From NCBI GenBank assembly GCA_028820505.1, contig JAPPIT010000026.1, positions 1 through 44,711 on the forward strand: a stretch of 44,711 nt of DNA, given 5' to 3'. Shown piece by piece: positions 32,379 through 42,570 of the stretch; within the stretch, counting starts at the first letter, position 1; every line of letters starts with the position of its first letter. A program made the position numbers and the translations under genes. A model generated the notes under the pieces. The model did no database searches. It saw nothing but the letters and a program-made list of their open reading frames with translations, and was not told the DNA's origin. Source of the stretch: Defluviicoccus sp. Lineage in GTDB: Bacteria > Pseudomonadota > Alphaproteobacteria > MPNO01.

Positions 32379-33134
32379 TCAGCCTTCGGCGCGCTGGAGA
32401 ACGAAGAAGGTGTAGCCCGCCTCGTCGGAGAAGCGCCGGACCATATCGATCTCCGTTCGAATATCCTCGAGCATTCTCATAACGGCGGCGTCGGCGCGCC
32501 CCGCAAGCTCGGCGACGCGCGCCTCCAGCGGGACGTAGTAGGCGTCGTGCGCCTCCTTCGGTATCCGGAAGTCGCTCAACACGCGATACAAGGCGTCCTC
32601 CGCGCGGGACCGAATCGCGGCTTCGGACGCCATGTCGGGATATTCGACTGCCCAGAACGCGCGGGCCTCTTTCGAAAGATCGCCGGTCCACCGGACGAAG
32701 TCGCTGAATGCGACGCAACCGCCCGGACGGAGCCAAGGGCGCCACGTGGCGAGCGCCCGCTCGACGCCCACCAGGTAGATGGACCCTTCCGCCCAGACGA
32801 GGTCGATGCTCCCCTGGGCGACGTCGATTTTCTCCATGTCCCCGCAAATGGCACGGACCCGGTCCGCAAGGCCCGCCTCGCGGGCGCGGTCGGTTATCCG
32901 CTCGACGAACGGCGGATGGATCTCGACGGCCGTGATCCGGGCATCCGGGAGCGCTTGCGCCAGGGCGAAGGTCGTGCGGCCATGCCCCGCACCGAGGTCG
33001 AGCACCTGTCGAACCGCATCGCGGCCCGGCACCGCGTCCAGCGCGCGCAGCGTCGACGCGTCGTTACCCGGGGCACCCTGAGACAGGGGGCCGAACACCT
33101 CGTAGATGGCTTCGTCCATACCCGCTATTGCCAT
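32379..33134 (-). CDS. Class I SAM-dependent methyltransferase
   Basis: A 251-aa methyltransferase. Motif I is VLDLGAGHGRTTF near residue 44, followed by an acidic loop VEIHPPF and a DLVWAEGSIYLVG motif IV region. The C-terminal half (FRIPKEAHDAYYVPLEARV) would form the substrate cap. The substrate is unknown. The start is ATG 33134; an internal ATG at 33119 is possible. Confidence 0.87.
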   Translation of the reverse strand: MAIAGMDEAIYEVFGPLSQGAPGNDASTLRALDAVPGRDAVRQVLDLGAGHGRTTFALAQALPDARITAVEIHPPFVERITDRAREAGLADRVRAICGDMEKIDVAQGSIDLVWAEGSIYLVGVERALATWRPWLRPGGCVAFSDFVRWTGDLSKEARAFWAVEYPDMASEAAIRSRAEDALYRVLSDFRIPKEAHDAYYVPLEARVAELAGRADAAVMRMLEDIRTEIDMVRRFSDEAGYTFFVLQRAEG

Positions 33135-33159
33135 CCCGGTCCGAACCCGCGGGCGTGCC

Positions 33160-33187
33160 TTGACACGGGCTCGGGTAAGGGTAATTT
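33160..33187 (+). promoter_or_regulatory. Candidate promoter for tRNA-Gly
   Basis: TTGACA (33160-33165), 16 bases, TAATTT (33182-33187). The -35 box is perfect and the -10 box matches four of six. The predicted start near 33194 leaves a leader of about 74 bases before the tRNA. Confidence 0.5.
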
Positions 33188-33267
33188 TGGCCGTCCGTTT
33201 CTCCCGGTTGCAATCGTCGGGAGAAAGAGCGACCGGTTTTCAAAGGGTTGGCGCTGAACGGGGGCGT

Positions 33268-33342
33268 GCGGGTGTAGCTCAGGGGTAGAGCGCAACCTTG
33301 CCAAGGTTGAAGTCGTCGGTTCGAATCCGATCACCCGCTCCA
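33268..33342 (+). tRNA. tRNA-Gly (GCC)
   Basis: A full cloverleaf can be read: acceptor stem GCGGGTG with CACCCGC, D arm GCTC with GAGC, anticodon stem CAACC with GGTTG around loop TTGCCAA, and T loop GTTCGAATC. The anticodon GCC lies at 33300-33302. CCA is encoded at 33340-33342. Confidence 0.97.
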
Positions 33343-33370
33343 GTTCGCCCCGGGACCACGGAAGATCTTC

Positions 33371-33550
33371 ATGAACAATGTCGGCAATTGGGTGCTGGGC
33401 GGCAGTTCGGCGGTGCTTGGCCTCGGCGGGCTGTTCGTCGCCGCGCAGGCGGGACCCGGCACCGTCGGCTATTACGGCGGGCTCGCGATGTTCGCCATCT
33501 GCGTTCTGTTCGTCATGCACCTGATCCGGACCTCGGACAGCCACGGCTGA
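33371..33550 (+). CDS. Small two-helix membrane protein (59 aa)
   Basis: A 59-aa hydrophobic protein starting MNNVGNWVLGGSSAVLGLGG and ending LIRTSDSHG. Two membrane segments are likely, at about 8-26 and 34-52, with a Gly-rich turn between them. It starts 28 bp after the tRNA and may be read from the same transcript. I do not recognise the family with certainty. The good composition, clean ATG and Met/Arg/His-rich tail favour a real small protein, of the kind that sits beside respiratory or transport complexes. Confidence 0.65.
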   Translation: MNNVGNWVLGGSSAVLGLGGLFVAAQAGPGTVGYYGGLAMFAICVLFVMHLIRTSDSHG

Positions 33551-33579
33551 GGTCTTCGGTCCGCCGCGGGGCGCACCGT

Positions 33580-34206
33580 TCAGCGTCTCTTCCGCGCGAC
33601 GATGTGGAAGATGTGCCAGTGTTTGGGCCGGCCGCGCGGCGTGACGCTGTCGTCCTCCTCTTCCCGCAAATGCTCGATGTCGAAGCCGTCGAGCAGCGCC
33701 TCGACCTCTTCCGCCGTGTGAAACGTGATCGAGGGATCGCCGGCCCACTCGTCGCGGTCGCCGTATAGCTGCCCGGCGAACCGGCCGCCCGGGACGAGCG
33801 AGGCGACCGTCCGCGACCACAGGCCGGGAAACGCCGCCGGCGGGCAAAGCGGCAGCGCGAAGCTGGAATTGACGAGGTCCGCCAAGGGCCATTCGAGCTC
33901 TTCGAACCGGCCGACGGCGGTGTCCAACACGCCGGTTTCGGGCAGATCGTCGCGCGCCGCGAGCCCCTCGATGGCCGTCGCCTCCGCGTCGACCGCCAGC
34001 ACCCGCCAGCCGCGGCGCAGCAATTCGACGATATCGCGCCCACCGCCGCAGCCCAGATCGATCGCGAGGCGATCGCCCGCGGGCTCCCGGTCGAACGCAT
34101 CGAGGGCGCGGATCAGGGTCTCGCGCGGCGGGCGCGCGCCGGTCTTCTCGTAATAGTCGGACCAGGCCCCGGGTCCGGCCGCGGGGGTCGCCCGGGGTTC
34201 GTGCAT
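33580..34206 (-). CDS. Class I SAM-dependent methyltransferase (TehB-like)
   Basis: A 208-aa methyltransferase with motif I LAIDLGCGGGRDIVELLRRG near residue 47 and acidic loop VLAVDAEATAI. The WSDYYEKTGARPPRETLI start is typical of TehB/thiopurine-like enzymes. Substrates of that group include chalcogen oxyanions and thiols, but this one is not known. It lies 7 bp downstream of the HMG-CoA lyase gene and is probably co-transcribed with it. Confidence 0.87.
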   Translation of the reverse strand: MHEPRATPAAGPGAWSDYYEKTGARPPRETLIRALDAFDREPAGDRLAIDLGCGGGRDIVELLRRGWRVLAVDAEATAIEGLAARDDLPETGVLDTAVGRFEELEWPLADLVNSSFALPLCPPAAFPGLWSRTVASLVPGGRFAGQLYGDRDEWAGDPSITFHTAEEVEALLDGFDIEHLREEEDDSVTPRGRPKHWHIFHIVARKRR

Positions 34207-34213
34207 CGCCGGG

Positions 34214-35128
34214 CTAAGCGCGCAGCTCGGCCGGCGGGAAATTGCCCGCGCGGCTCACCATCGCCGGCACCGCGCGGCCCAGCTGCGTCTCGATCCAGAG
34301 AGCCGTATCGATCAGCGCTTCGATGTCGATGCCGGTCTCGATCCCCAGCCGGTGGAGCATGTAGATCAGGTCCTCGGACGGAATGTTTCCGGTCGCCGCG
34401 GGCGCGAACGGACAGCCGCCGATACCCCCGATGCTGGCATCGAGGGCATGCACCCCCGCCTCGACCGCGGCGAAGGCGTTGGCGATGCCGGTATTCCGGG
34501 TGTTGTGGAAATGCCCGCGAAGCCGGGCTTCGGGCGCGAGCCGCGCGGCTTCCGCGAACATTTCGGCGACCTCGCCCGGCGCCGCCACCCCGATGGTATC
34601 GGCGATCCCGATCTCGAACAGGCCGAGACCGGCGCAATGGGCGATCAGCCCGTGCACGCGTTCCGGTCTGACCTCCCCCTGGAACGGACAGCCGAATGCC
34701 GCACTGATCGTGGCGCTGCAGCGAATCCCGGCGTCCCGCGCGGCGCCGACGATATTGTCGAGAACCTCGATTCCCTGCTCGACGGTCGTTCCCTGGTTCC
34801 GTTCCGAGAACGCGTCGCTCGCGACGAGCGCATAGTTGACCTCCTCGCAGCCGGCCTCGGCCGCGCGGTCGAATCCGCGCCGGTTCAGCACGAGCCCGAT
34901 ATAGGTCACGCCGTCGTCCTTCGGCAGGCCCGCCATCACCGCCTCGGCATCGGCCATTTGCGGCACGCGTTTGGGGTTGACGAAGCTCGCGGCCTCGAGC
35001 CGGCGCACCCCGGCGGCCACGGTGCGGCGAATCAGTTCCAGCTTGACCTCGGTGGACAGGATTTCGGGCTCGTTCTGGAGTCCGTCTCTCGCCGATACCT
35101 CGACGAGTTCGATGCGGCGGCCGGGCAT
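34214..35128 (-). CDS. Hydroxymethylglutaryl-CoA lyase
   Basis: A 304-aa TIM-barrel enzyme that splits HMG-CoA into acetyl-CoA and acetoacetate at the end of leucine breakdown. R14 and D15 lie in SARDGLQNE, the metal-binding H206 and H208 in GHFHNTRNTG, and the catalytic loop Cys is C239 in GGIGGCPFAPAATGN. ATG 35128 with AGGAGA nearby is preferred over 35185. No 3-methylcrotonyl-CoA carboxylase genes are here, so related lyases such as 3-hydroxy-3-isohexenylglutaryl-CoA lyase remain possible. Confidence 0.92.
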   Translation of the reverse strand: MPGRRIELVEVSARDGLQNEPEILSTEVKLELIRRTVAAGVRRLEAASFVNPKRVPQMADAEAVMAGLPKDDGVTYIGLVLNRRGFDRAAEAGCEEVNYALVASDAFSERNQGTTVEQGIEVLDNIVGAARDAGIRCSATISAAFGCPFQGEVRPERVHGLIAHCAGLGLFEIGIADTIGVAAPGEVAEMFAEAARLAPEARLRGHFHNTRNTGIANAFAAVEAGVHALDASIGGIGGCPFAPAATGNIPSEDLIYMLHRLGIETGIDIEALIDTALWIETQLGRAVPAMVSRAGNFPPAELRA

Positions 35129-35311
35129 GGGCGGTATCTCCTGCGGCTGGCAGGGGATTGTCGGGCAAGCGGGGCCGCCGCTCAACGGAATTCGCCAGCG
35201 CGCGGGACCGGCCCCCGCCCCGCCGTTCGTTGCCGCTCTCCCTGGCTTGGGCTAGACTGCGGACATGTTTAACGGCGTCGCGGGCCAGCGCTCCTGGCCG
35301 GGGAGCGATCG

Positions 35312-35872
35312 GTGGTTGCGATGAACGATTGCCCGGCCCTGGTGCTGAACGCCGACTTCCGTCCGCTCAGCTATTTCCCTCTTTCGCTGTGGTCGTGGCA
35401 GGACGCCGTCAAGGCGGTCTTCCTCGAGCGCGTCAACATCATCTCGGAATACGAGCGCGAGGTGCGCTCGCCGGGCCTTTCGATGCGCCTGCCGAGCGTG
35501 ATCGCGCTCAAGCGGTATATCCCGATGTCGCGGCGCCCGGCGTTCACCCGGTTCAACGTGTTCCTGCGCGACCGGTTCGAATGCCAGTATTGCGGCACCG
35601 CGCCCGGCACGCCGGAGCTGACCTTCGACCACGTGGTCCCGCGCTCGCGCGGCGGCCGGACCAGCTGGGTCAATGTCGTGAGCGCGTGCACCGTGTGCAA
35701 TCTGCGCAAGGGCAACCGGCTCCCAAGGGAATGCGGCCTCCACCCGAGGCGGGCGCCGGTCGAGCCGTCCAACGCGCTGCTGCAACAGCACGGGCGCGCC
35801 TTTCCGCCTAACTACCTGCACGACAGCTGGCGCGATTTCCTTTACTGGGACTCGGAGCTGGAGGCCGGATAG
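35312..35872 (+). CDS. HNH endonuclease family protein
   Basis: A 186-aa protein. The N-terminal part (PALVLNADFRPLSYFPLSLW) is a conserved lead-in found in single-copy alphaproteobacterial HNH proteins. The nuclease core has zinc pairs CQYC and CTVC, with FDHVVPRSRGGRTSWVNVV between them holding the catalytic His and the Asn. It cuts or nicks DNA; the natural target is unknown and it is not next to a methylase. GGGAG six bases before GTG 35312 favours that start; ATG 35321 is the alternative. Confidence 0.9.
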   Translation: MVAMNDCPALVLNADFRPLSYFPLSLWSWQDAVKAVFLERVNIISEYEREVRSPGLSMRLPSVIALKRYIPMSRRPAFTRFNVFLRDRFECQYCGTAPGTPELTFDHVVPRSRGGRTSWVNVVSACTVCNLRKGNRLPRECGLHPRRAPVEPSNALLQQHGRAFPPNYLHDSWRDFLYWDSELEAG

Positions 35873-35939
35873 CGCGCGGACTTGCCTTGCCGCCGCGGGG
35901 CGGGGACAATCCCGGCCGGTTCCGAGCGGGTTCAGACCG

Positions 35940-36755
35940 ATGGCGACGATCCTCGAAGAAAGAAGCATCACCGACGAAGAGCGCGCGGTCTGGCAACGCG
36001 ACGGCGCGCTCTGCCTGCGGGGCGCGGTCGCGCCCGAATGGCTGGACCTCCTCGCGGACGGGATCGACGCCGCGATGGCGGATCCGAGCGACGTCGCGAA
36101 GAGCTACGGCGAGGGAGAGAGCCGCTTCCGCACCGACCACGGCATGTTCCTGCGCTTCGAGCAGTTCCGCCGCTTCATGCACGAATCGCCGATGGCCCGC
36201 CTCGCCGCCGAGCTGATGGGCGCGAGCCGGATCAACCTCTACGACGAGCATCTGCTGGTGAAGGAAGCGGGCACCGACACCCCGACATGGTGGCACCACG
36301 ACCTGCCCTATTTCCGGATCAAGGGCTCGCAGATCTGCAGCTTCTGGATCCCGCTCGACCCGGTGACCGAGGCGACGGGCTCGCTCAGGTTCGCGGCAGG
36401 CTCGCACGCGTGGGGAAAGCTGTTCCGCCCGGTGAAGATCGGCCAGGGCGATTTCGTCGCCGACACCGAGCAGTTCGACGAGACGGTGCCCGACATCGAC
36501 GGCGACCCGGCGCGCTACCCCACGGTCTGCTTCGATCTCGAACCGGGGGACGTGGCAGTATTCCACGGGGCGACCCTGCACTCCGCGAGCGGCAACCCGG
36601 CGCCGACGGCGCGACGCGCGGTCTCGCTCCGTTTCTGCGGCGACGACATCACCTGGTTTCCGGGGCGCCATTCGCCGACCTTCTACGACGCCCCGCACCT
36701 CGTCGAGGGCGGGCCGATCGACGCGGAGATCTTCCCCCGCCTCTGGACCCGCTGA
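35940..36755 (+). CDS. Phytanoyl-CoA dioxygenase family protein
   Basis: A 271-aa Fe(II)/2-oxoglutarate-dependent oxygenase of the PhyH family. Iron ligands are probably H119, D121 (WWHHDLPYF) and H214 (FHGATLHSASGN), with R225/R226 near the 2-oxoglutarate site. Members hydroxylate fatty acyl-CoAs, ectoine or other small molecules; no ectoine or mitomycin cluster is nearby, so the substrate is not set. It lies 67 bp after the HNH gene and converges on hemF. Confidence 0.9.
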   Translation: MATILEERSITDEERAVWQRDGALCLRGAVAPEWLDLLADGIDAAMADPSDVAKSYGEGESRFRTDHGMFLRFEQFRRFMHESPMARLAAELMGASRINLYDEHLLVKEAGTDTPTWWHHDLPYFRIKGSQICSFWIPLDPVTEATGSLRFAAGSHAWGKLFRPVKIGQGDFVADTEQFDETVPDIDGDPARYPTVCFDLEPGDVAVFHGATLHSASGNPAPTARRAVSLRFCGDDITWFPGRHSPTFYDAPHLVEGGPIDAEIFPRLWTR

Positions 36756-36770
36756 CCGCCCGCGCCGCGT

Positions 36771-37625
36771 TCAGGGCCAGGCGACGACCGGCGGCAGGGA
36801 CATCAGGATCGCCTCCACGTTGCCGCCCGTCCTGAGCCCGAATTCGGTCCCCCGGTCGTAGAGCAGGTTGAATTCGACATAGCGCCCCCGGCGCACCAGC
36901 TGGTGGGCGCGCTGTTCCTCCGTCCATGGCGCCGCCATGCGCTCGCGCACGATCTCGGGGTAGCTCTCGAGAACGGCGCGGCCAACGCCCTGCGTGAAGG
37001 CGAAATCGGCCTCCCAGTCGCCGCCGTCCAGATTGTCGTAGAAGATGCCGCCGGCGCCGCGGGGCTCGTCGCGGTGGGGCAGGAAGAAATACTTGTCGCA
37101 CGCCTCCTTGAACCGGGCATGGCAGGCGGGGTCGTAGGCATCGCACGCGGCCTTGAGCGCGCCGTGGAACGCGGCCGCCGCATCGTCGTCGGGATAAATC
37201 GGCGTCAGGTCGCCGCCGCCGCCGAACCACGCCTCGGTGGTCACGATGAATCGCGTGTTCATGTGCATCGCCGGGACCAGCGGCGAACGGAGATGCGCGA
37301 CCACGGATATGCCGCTCGCCCAGAAGCGCGGATCGTCCGCCGCGCCCGGGATCCGGTCCCGGAATTCCGGCGAGAAGGCCCCGTGCACGGCCGAGAAGTT
37401 GACCCCGACCTTTTCGAACACGCAACCCTTCATGATCGACATCTCGCCGCCACCGCCGTCCGAGCCGTCTTCGGTCGGCCGCCGCCAGCGCGTGCGCTCG
37501 AAGCGGCCGGGCGCGCCGACCCCGCCCTCGCGGGCATCCTCGAGCGCCTCGAAGGCGGCGCAGAACCGGTCGCGCAGGGTCTCGAACCACGCCGCGGCGC
37601 GCTCTTTCTTCGCCTCGATCGTCAA
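36771..37625 (-). CDS. hemF: Oxygen-dependent coproporphyrinogen III oxidase
   Basis: A 284-aa enzyme that converts coproporphyrinogen III to protoporphyrinogen IX with O2 in heme synthesis. Signatures: [30 protein letters not shown], and [13 protein letters not shown]. The C-terminal part with [21 protein letters not shown] is also conserved. The length fits HemF. It is divergent from the petABC operon, so heme supply and bc1 genes share an upstream gap. Confidence 0.96.
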   Translation of the reverse strand: MTIEAKKERAAAWFETLRDRFCAAFEALEDAREGGVGAPGRFERTRWRRPTEDGSDGGGGEMSIMKGCVFEKVGVNFSAVHGAFSPEFRDRIPGAADDPRFWASGISVVAHLRSPLVPAMHMNTRFIVTTEAWFGGGGDLTPIYPDDDAAAAFHGALKAACDAYDPACHARFKEACDKYFFLPHRDEPRGAGGIFYDNLDGGDWEADFAFTQGVGRAVLESYPEIVRERMAAPWTEEQRAHQLVRRGRYVEFNLLYDRGTEFGLRTGGNVEAILMSLPPVVAWP

Positions 37626-37948
37626 CGGCGTCGAGTCCCGGGATTACGGTCGCTCGCGGTCCGGAACGGGCGCGGCCGAAGACCGGCAAGGGCCACGACC
37701 TCACGGGATCGCGGAATGGTGGATCGGTCTGGCTTGTGGCGCATCGGGCCGCCGCTCGGTCCTTGATTTGACGACGGATTTGATTATACCCGTTCCCCTG
37801 TCCGGGGCGCGATTTGCGTCGCGGGCGACGGTTTCGGATTCGGCCGTTCGGCTGCGTCCGAAGGCCGCGTTGCCGCCCTTCCCTGCGGCGGGTAGTGTTC
37901 GCGGTCGCAGAACGGACGTGTTTTCCTGCCCTGCCGAGAGGTTCTTCT
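37626..37948. other. 323-bp divergent gap between hemF and petA
   Basis: It should hold promoters for hemF and petABC. A weak plus-strand candidate is TTGATT (37763-37768), 16 bases, TATACC (37785-37790). The petA ribosome binding site GAGAGG is at 37936-37941. No hairpin or known operator (for example RegA or FNR box) is clear. Confidence 0.4.
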
Positions 37949-38500
37949 ATGGCGGATTACGAGGACACCCAGGCCGGCCACGGCCACGGCGAAACGCGCC
38001 GCGATTTCCTCTATCTGGCGACCGGCGCGTTCGGCGCCGCCGGCAGCGCGATCGCCCTGTGGCCGCTGATCCACCAGATGAGTCCCGCCAGGGACACGCT
38101 GGCGCTGGCGACCACGGAGGTCGACCTGTCGCCGATCGAGCAGGGCCAGAGCATCACCGTGGTGTGGCGCGGCAAGCCGGTCTTCATCCGCCGCAGGACC
38201 GAGGACGAGATCAAGGAAGCGCAGGCGGTCGAACTCGACGATCTCCCGGACCCCCAGACCGACGCCCAGCGGACCAAGAAGCCGGAATGGCTGATCGTCG
38301 TCGGCGTCTGCACCCATCTCGGCTGCATCCCCAAGGGCCAGGCCACGGGCGACAGGAAGGGCGATTACGGCGGCTGGTTCTGCCCCTGCCACGGCTCGCA
38401 CTACGACACCTCCGGACGCATCCGCAAGGGCCCCGCGCCGGAGAACCTGCCGGTGCCGACCTACGAGTTCCTGTCCGACGACCTCGTGCGGATCGGTTAG
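37949..38500 (+). CDS. petA: Ubiquinol-cytochrome c reductase Rieske iron-sulfur subunit
   Basis: A 183-aa subunit of cytochrome bc1. The N-terminal [15 protein letters not shown] carries a twin-arginine motif and the single membrane anchor (about 21-41). The [2Fe-2S] ligands are C121 and H123 in CTHLGC, and C145 and H148 in CPCHGS. C126 and C147 form the stabilising disulfide. The ATG at 37949 has GAGAGG upstream; the frame to 37814 adds a basic leader without conservation. It passes one electron from quinol to cytochrome c1. petB begins 11 bp after the stop. Confidence 0.97.
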   Translation: MADYEDTQAGHGHGETRRDFLYLATGAFGAAGSAIALWPLIHQMSPARDTLALATTEVDLSPIEQGQSITVVWRGKPVFIRRRTEDEIKEAQAVELDDLPDPQTDAQRTKKPEWLIVVGVCTHLGCIPKGQATGDRKGDYGGWFCPCHGSHYDTSGRIRKGPAPENLPVPTYEFLSDDLVRIG

Positions 38501-38510
38501 GGGGAAAGTC

Positions 38511-39791
38511 ATGACGCAGCCCTGGATGAAGAACCGCCTGGTTCAGTGGGTCGACTACCGCCTGCCGATGTTCTCCTTCATGGAGAAGGAGCTGATCGAC
38601 TACCCGACCCCGCGCAACCTGAGCTACTGGTGGAATTTCGGCTCGCTGGCGGGGATCGTGCTGGTCATCATGATCGTGACCGGCATCGTGCTGGCGATGC
38701 ACTACACCCCCCACGTCGATTACGCCTTCGACAGCGTCGAGCGCATCATGCGCGACGTGAACTACGGTTGGCTGATTCGCTACATCCACACCAACGGCGG
38801 ATCGGCCTTCTTCATCATCGTCTATATCCACATCTTCCGCGGGCTCTATTACGGCTCCTACAAGTCGCCGCGCGAGATCCTGTGGATCCTGGGCGTGATC
38901 ATCCTGCTCTGCATGATGGCCACCGCGTTCATGGGCTACGTCCTGCCGTGGGGCCAGATGAGCTTCTGGGGCGCGACCGTCATCACCAACCTGTTCTCGG
39001 CGGTGCCGATCGTGGGCGACATCATCGTCACATGGCTGTGGGGCGGCTTCACGGTCGACAACCCGACGCTCAACCGCTTCTACAGCCTGCATTACCTGAT
39101 GCCGTTCGTGATCGTCGGCGTCGTCGCGCTGCACATGATCTCGCTGCACCAGCACGGGTCGAACAACCCGCTCGGCATCGACGCGAAGGGGCCGCAGGAC
39201 AAGATCCCCTTCCACCCCTACTACACCGTCAAGGACATGTTCGGGCTGTGCGCGTTCCTGACGATCTTCGCCGGTTTCGTCTTCTTCGCGCCCAACTTCT
39301 TCGGCGAGCCCGAGAACTACATCCCCGCCGACCCGCTGGTGACGCCGCCGCATATCGTGCCGGAGTGGTACTTCCTGCCCTACTACGCGATCCTCCGGTC
39401 GATCACCTTCGACATCTGGTTCCTGTCAGCCAAGCTGATCGGCGTGGTGTTGATGTTCGGCTCAATCCTGATTCTCTTCCTCGTCCCGTGGCTCGACCGT
39501 TCGCCGGTTCGAAGCGCGCGCTATCGGCCGATCTACAAGCAGCTCTTCTGGGTGCTGGTGATCGATTGCCTCGTGCTGGGCTGGGTGGGCGGAAATCCGC
39601 CGGAGGGCATCTTCGTCGTCATCGGGCAGATCGCGACGCTGTACTACTTCGCGCACTTCCTGGTGCTGCTGCCGCTGCTCTCCTTCATCGAGACGCCGCG
39701 GCCGTTGCCGACCAGCATCGCCGAGCCGGTGCTCGGCGGGAGCGGAGGGCCGCCGGCCGCGGCGGAACAGCCGATGGAGAAAGCGCAATGA
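38511..39791 (+). CDS. petB: Cytochrome b of the bc1 complex
   Basis: A 426-aa membrane subunit with eight to nine helices. Heme ligand regions are [20 protein letters not shown] and [20 protein letters not shown]. The Qo-site PEWY motif is in [15 protein letters not shown]. The C-terminal tail has a Pro/Ala-rich end. The enzyme oxidises quinol and sends electrons over hemes bL and bH in the Q cycle. Its stop overlaps the petC start (ATGA). Confidence 0.98.
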   Translation: MTQPWMKNRLVQWVDYRLPMFSFMEKELIDYPTPRNLSYWWNFGSLAGIVLVIMIVTGIVLAMHYTPHVDYAFDSVERIMRDVNYGWLIRYIHTNGGSAFFIIVYIHIFRGLYYGSYKSPREILWILGVIILLCMMATAFMGYVLPWGQMSFWGATVITNLFSAVPIVGDIIVTWLWGGFTVDNPTLNRFYSLHYLMPFVIVGVVALHMISLHQHGSNNPLGIDAKGPQDKIPFHPYYTVKDMFGLCAFLTIFAGFVFFAPNFFGEPENYIPADPLVTPPHIVPEWYFLPYYAILRSITFDIWFLSAKLIGVVLMFGSILILFLVPWLDRSPVRSARYRPIYKQLFWVLVIDCLVLGWVGGNPPEGIFVVIGQIATLYYFAHFLVLLPLLSFIETPRPLPTSIAEPVLGGSGGPPAAAEQPMEKAQ

Positions 39792-40552
39792 GGCGGACCG
39801 TCGGTGCCCTCGTCGCGGCGTTCGTGCTGATCGGCTCGAGCCCCGCCCTGGCGGCTGGAGAGGCCGCCGTGCCGCCCAGCATGAAGTGGACGTTCGACGG
39901 GCTGTTCGGCTCGTTCGACCGTGCGGCGCTCCGGCGCGGCTTCCAGGTCTATACGGAAGTCTGCTCGGCCTGCCATTCGCTCAGGCTGGTGCATTATCGC
40001 AACCTGACGGAGATCGGGTTCTCCGAGGATCAGGTCAAGGCGATCGCCGCCGAGGTCGAGGTCACGGACGGCCCCGACGCCGAGGGCGAGATGTTCGACC
40101 GCCCGGGCCTGCCGAGCGACCGGTTCGTTTCGCCCTTCCCCAACGACAACGCCGCGCGCGCCGCCAACAACGGCGCGCTGCCGCCGGATCTCTCGCTGGT
40201 GACCAAGTCGCGCATCGGCGGCCCCAACTACATTCACGGGCTCATGGTCGGCTACAGGGACGCGCCGGACGACATGGAGATGTCGGAAGGCATGGAATAC
40301 AACATGTACTTCCCGGGCCACCAGATCGCGATGGCGGCGCCGTTGAGCGACGAGCTGGTCGAATACACGGACGGGACCGAGGCGACGGTCCCGCAGATGG
40401 CGAAGGACGTGACCAACTTCCTCGTCTGGGCCGCCGAGCCCGAGCTCGAAGAGCGCAAGCGCATGGGGGTCAAGGTGGTCCTTTTCCTGTTGCTGCTCAC
40501 GGGAATGCTCTTCGCGGTGAAGAGAGCGGTCTGGTCCAACGTCCCGCATTGA
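39788..40552 (+). CDS. petC: Cytochrome c1 of the bc1 complex
   Basis: A 254-aa subunit with a signal peptide (residues 1-23, ending ALAAG), heme motif C59-S-A-C62-H63, and a conserved [17 protein letters not shown] segment that holds the axial Met. A C-terminal membrane helix ([17 protein letters not shown]) anchors it. It is translationally coupled to petB. A short GC hairpin (40554-40569) follows at once and then mtnP begins, so the following salvage genes may be partly read from the pet promoter. Confidence 0.97.
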   Translation: MRRTVGALVAAFVLIGSSPALAAGEAAVPPSMKWTFDGLFGSFDRAALRRGFQVYTEVCSACHSLRLVHYRNLTEIGFSEDQVKAIAAEVEVTDGPDAEGEMFDRPGLPSDRFVSPFPNDNAARAANNGALPPDLSLVTKSRIGGPNYIHGLMVGYRDAPDDMEMSEGMEYNMYFPGHQIAMAAPLSDELVEYTDGTEATVPQMAKDVTNFLVWAAEPELEERKRMGVKVVLFLLLLTGMLFAVKRAVWSNVPH

Positions 40553-40580
40553 CGGCGGCCCGCGCCGCCGGGGAGACGCC

Positions 40581-41464
<884 letters not shown>

Positions 41465-41468
<4 letters not shown>

Positions 41469-42565
41469 AGGTCGGCGGGGTCCCGCGGCGGTCGATCCAG
41501 CTCGCCGCCGATGGCGAGACCGTCGAGATCGTCGACCAGACCGGGCTGCCGCACCGTTTCGAGACGCGGCGGCTCGCGACGCTCGAGGACGCGGTCGCAG
41601 CGATCCGCGACATGCAGGTGCGCGGCGCGCCGCTGATCGGCGCCACGGCGGCCTACGGGCTCTGTTTCGCCGTCCGCGACGATCCGTCGGCCGCGTCGAT
41701 CGAACGCGCCTGTGCCGCGCTCCGTGCGACCCGGCCGACGGCGGTCAACCTGCGATGGGCGCTCGACGACATGAAGACCCGGATGCTGGCGGCGGACGAG
41801 ACGCGGCGCGCCGGAGCCGCCTACGCGCGGGCGGCGGAGATCTGCGACGAGGATGTGGCGATCAACGCCGCGATCGGCGAGAACGGTCTGGACCTGCTGC
41901 GTTCCGCGGCCGACGGCAAGGCAGGACCGCTCAACGTGCTGACCCATTGCAACGCCGGCTGGCTCGCCACCGTCGATGGCGGGACCGCGCTCGCGCCGAT
42001 CTATTGCGCCCACGATTCGGGGATCGACGTTCACGTCTGGGTGGACGAGACGCGGCCCCGCAACCAGGGCGCCGGGCTGACTGCCTGGGAGCTCGCCGCG
42101 CATGGCGTTCCCCACACGGTGATCGTGGACAATGCGGGCGGACACCTGATGCGCGAGGGACGGGTCGATCTGTGCATCACGGGCACCGACCGGACCTGCG
42201 CCAACGGGGATGTCTGCAACAAGATCGGCACCTATCTGAAGGCGCTCGCCGCCGCCGACAACGAGGTCCCGTTCTACGTCGCCCTGCCCGGCCCCACGAT
42301 CGACTGGTCGGCGGGGTCGGGCGCCGATCTGCCGATCGAGGAACGCGCGGGCGAAGAGGTGTCGACCGTGACCGGCGCGACGGAAGCGGGCGAGGTCCGG
42401 ACGGTCCGCCTTACCCCGGCGGCGAGCCCGACGTTCAACCCCGGATTCGACGTGACGCCGGCGCGGCTGGTCACGGCGCTCATTACCGAGCGCGGCGTCG
42501 CGGAAGCGTCCGCCGAAGGCCTGCTCTCGCTCTATCCGGAGCGCCGGCGGGCGGCAACCGGATAG
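41465..42565 (+). CDS. mtnA: Methylthioribose-1-phosphate isomerase
   Basis: A 366-aa isomerase that opens methylthioribose-1-phosphate to methylthioribulose-1-phosphate. GAPLIGATAAYGL, the catalytic Cys in THCNAGWLAT, and the Asp in ITGTDRTCANGDVCNKIGTY are present. The sequence is of the eIF2B-like fold. It is coupled upstream to mtnP and ends 5 bp before an aldolase/SDR fusion gene. No mtnB, mtnC or mtnD (universal salvage) is seen in the window. Confidence 0.96.
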
Positions 42566-42570
42566 CCGCC

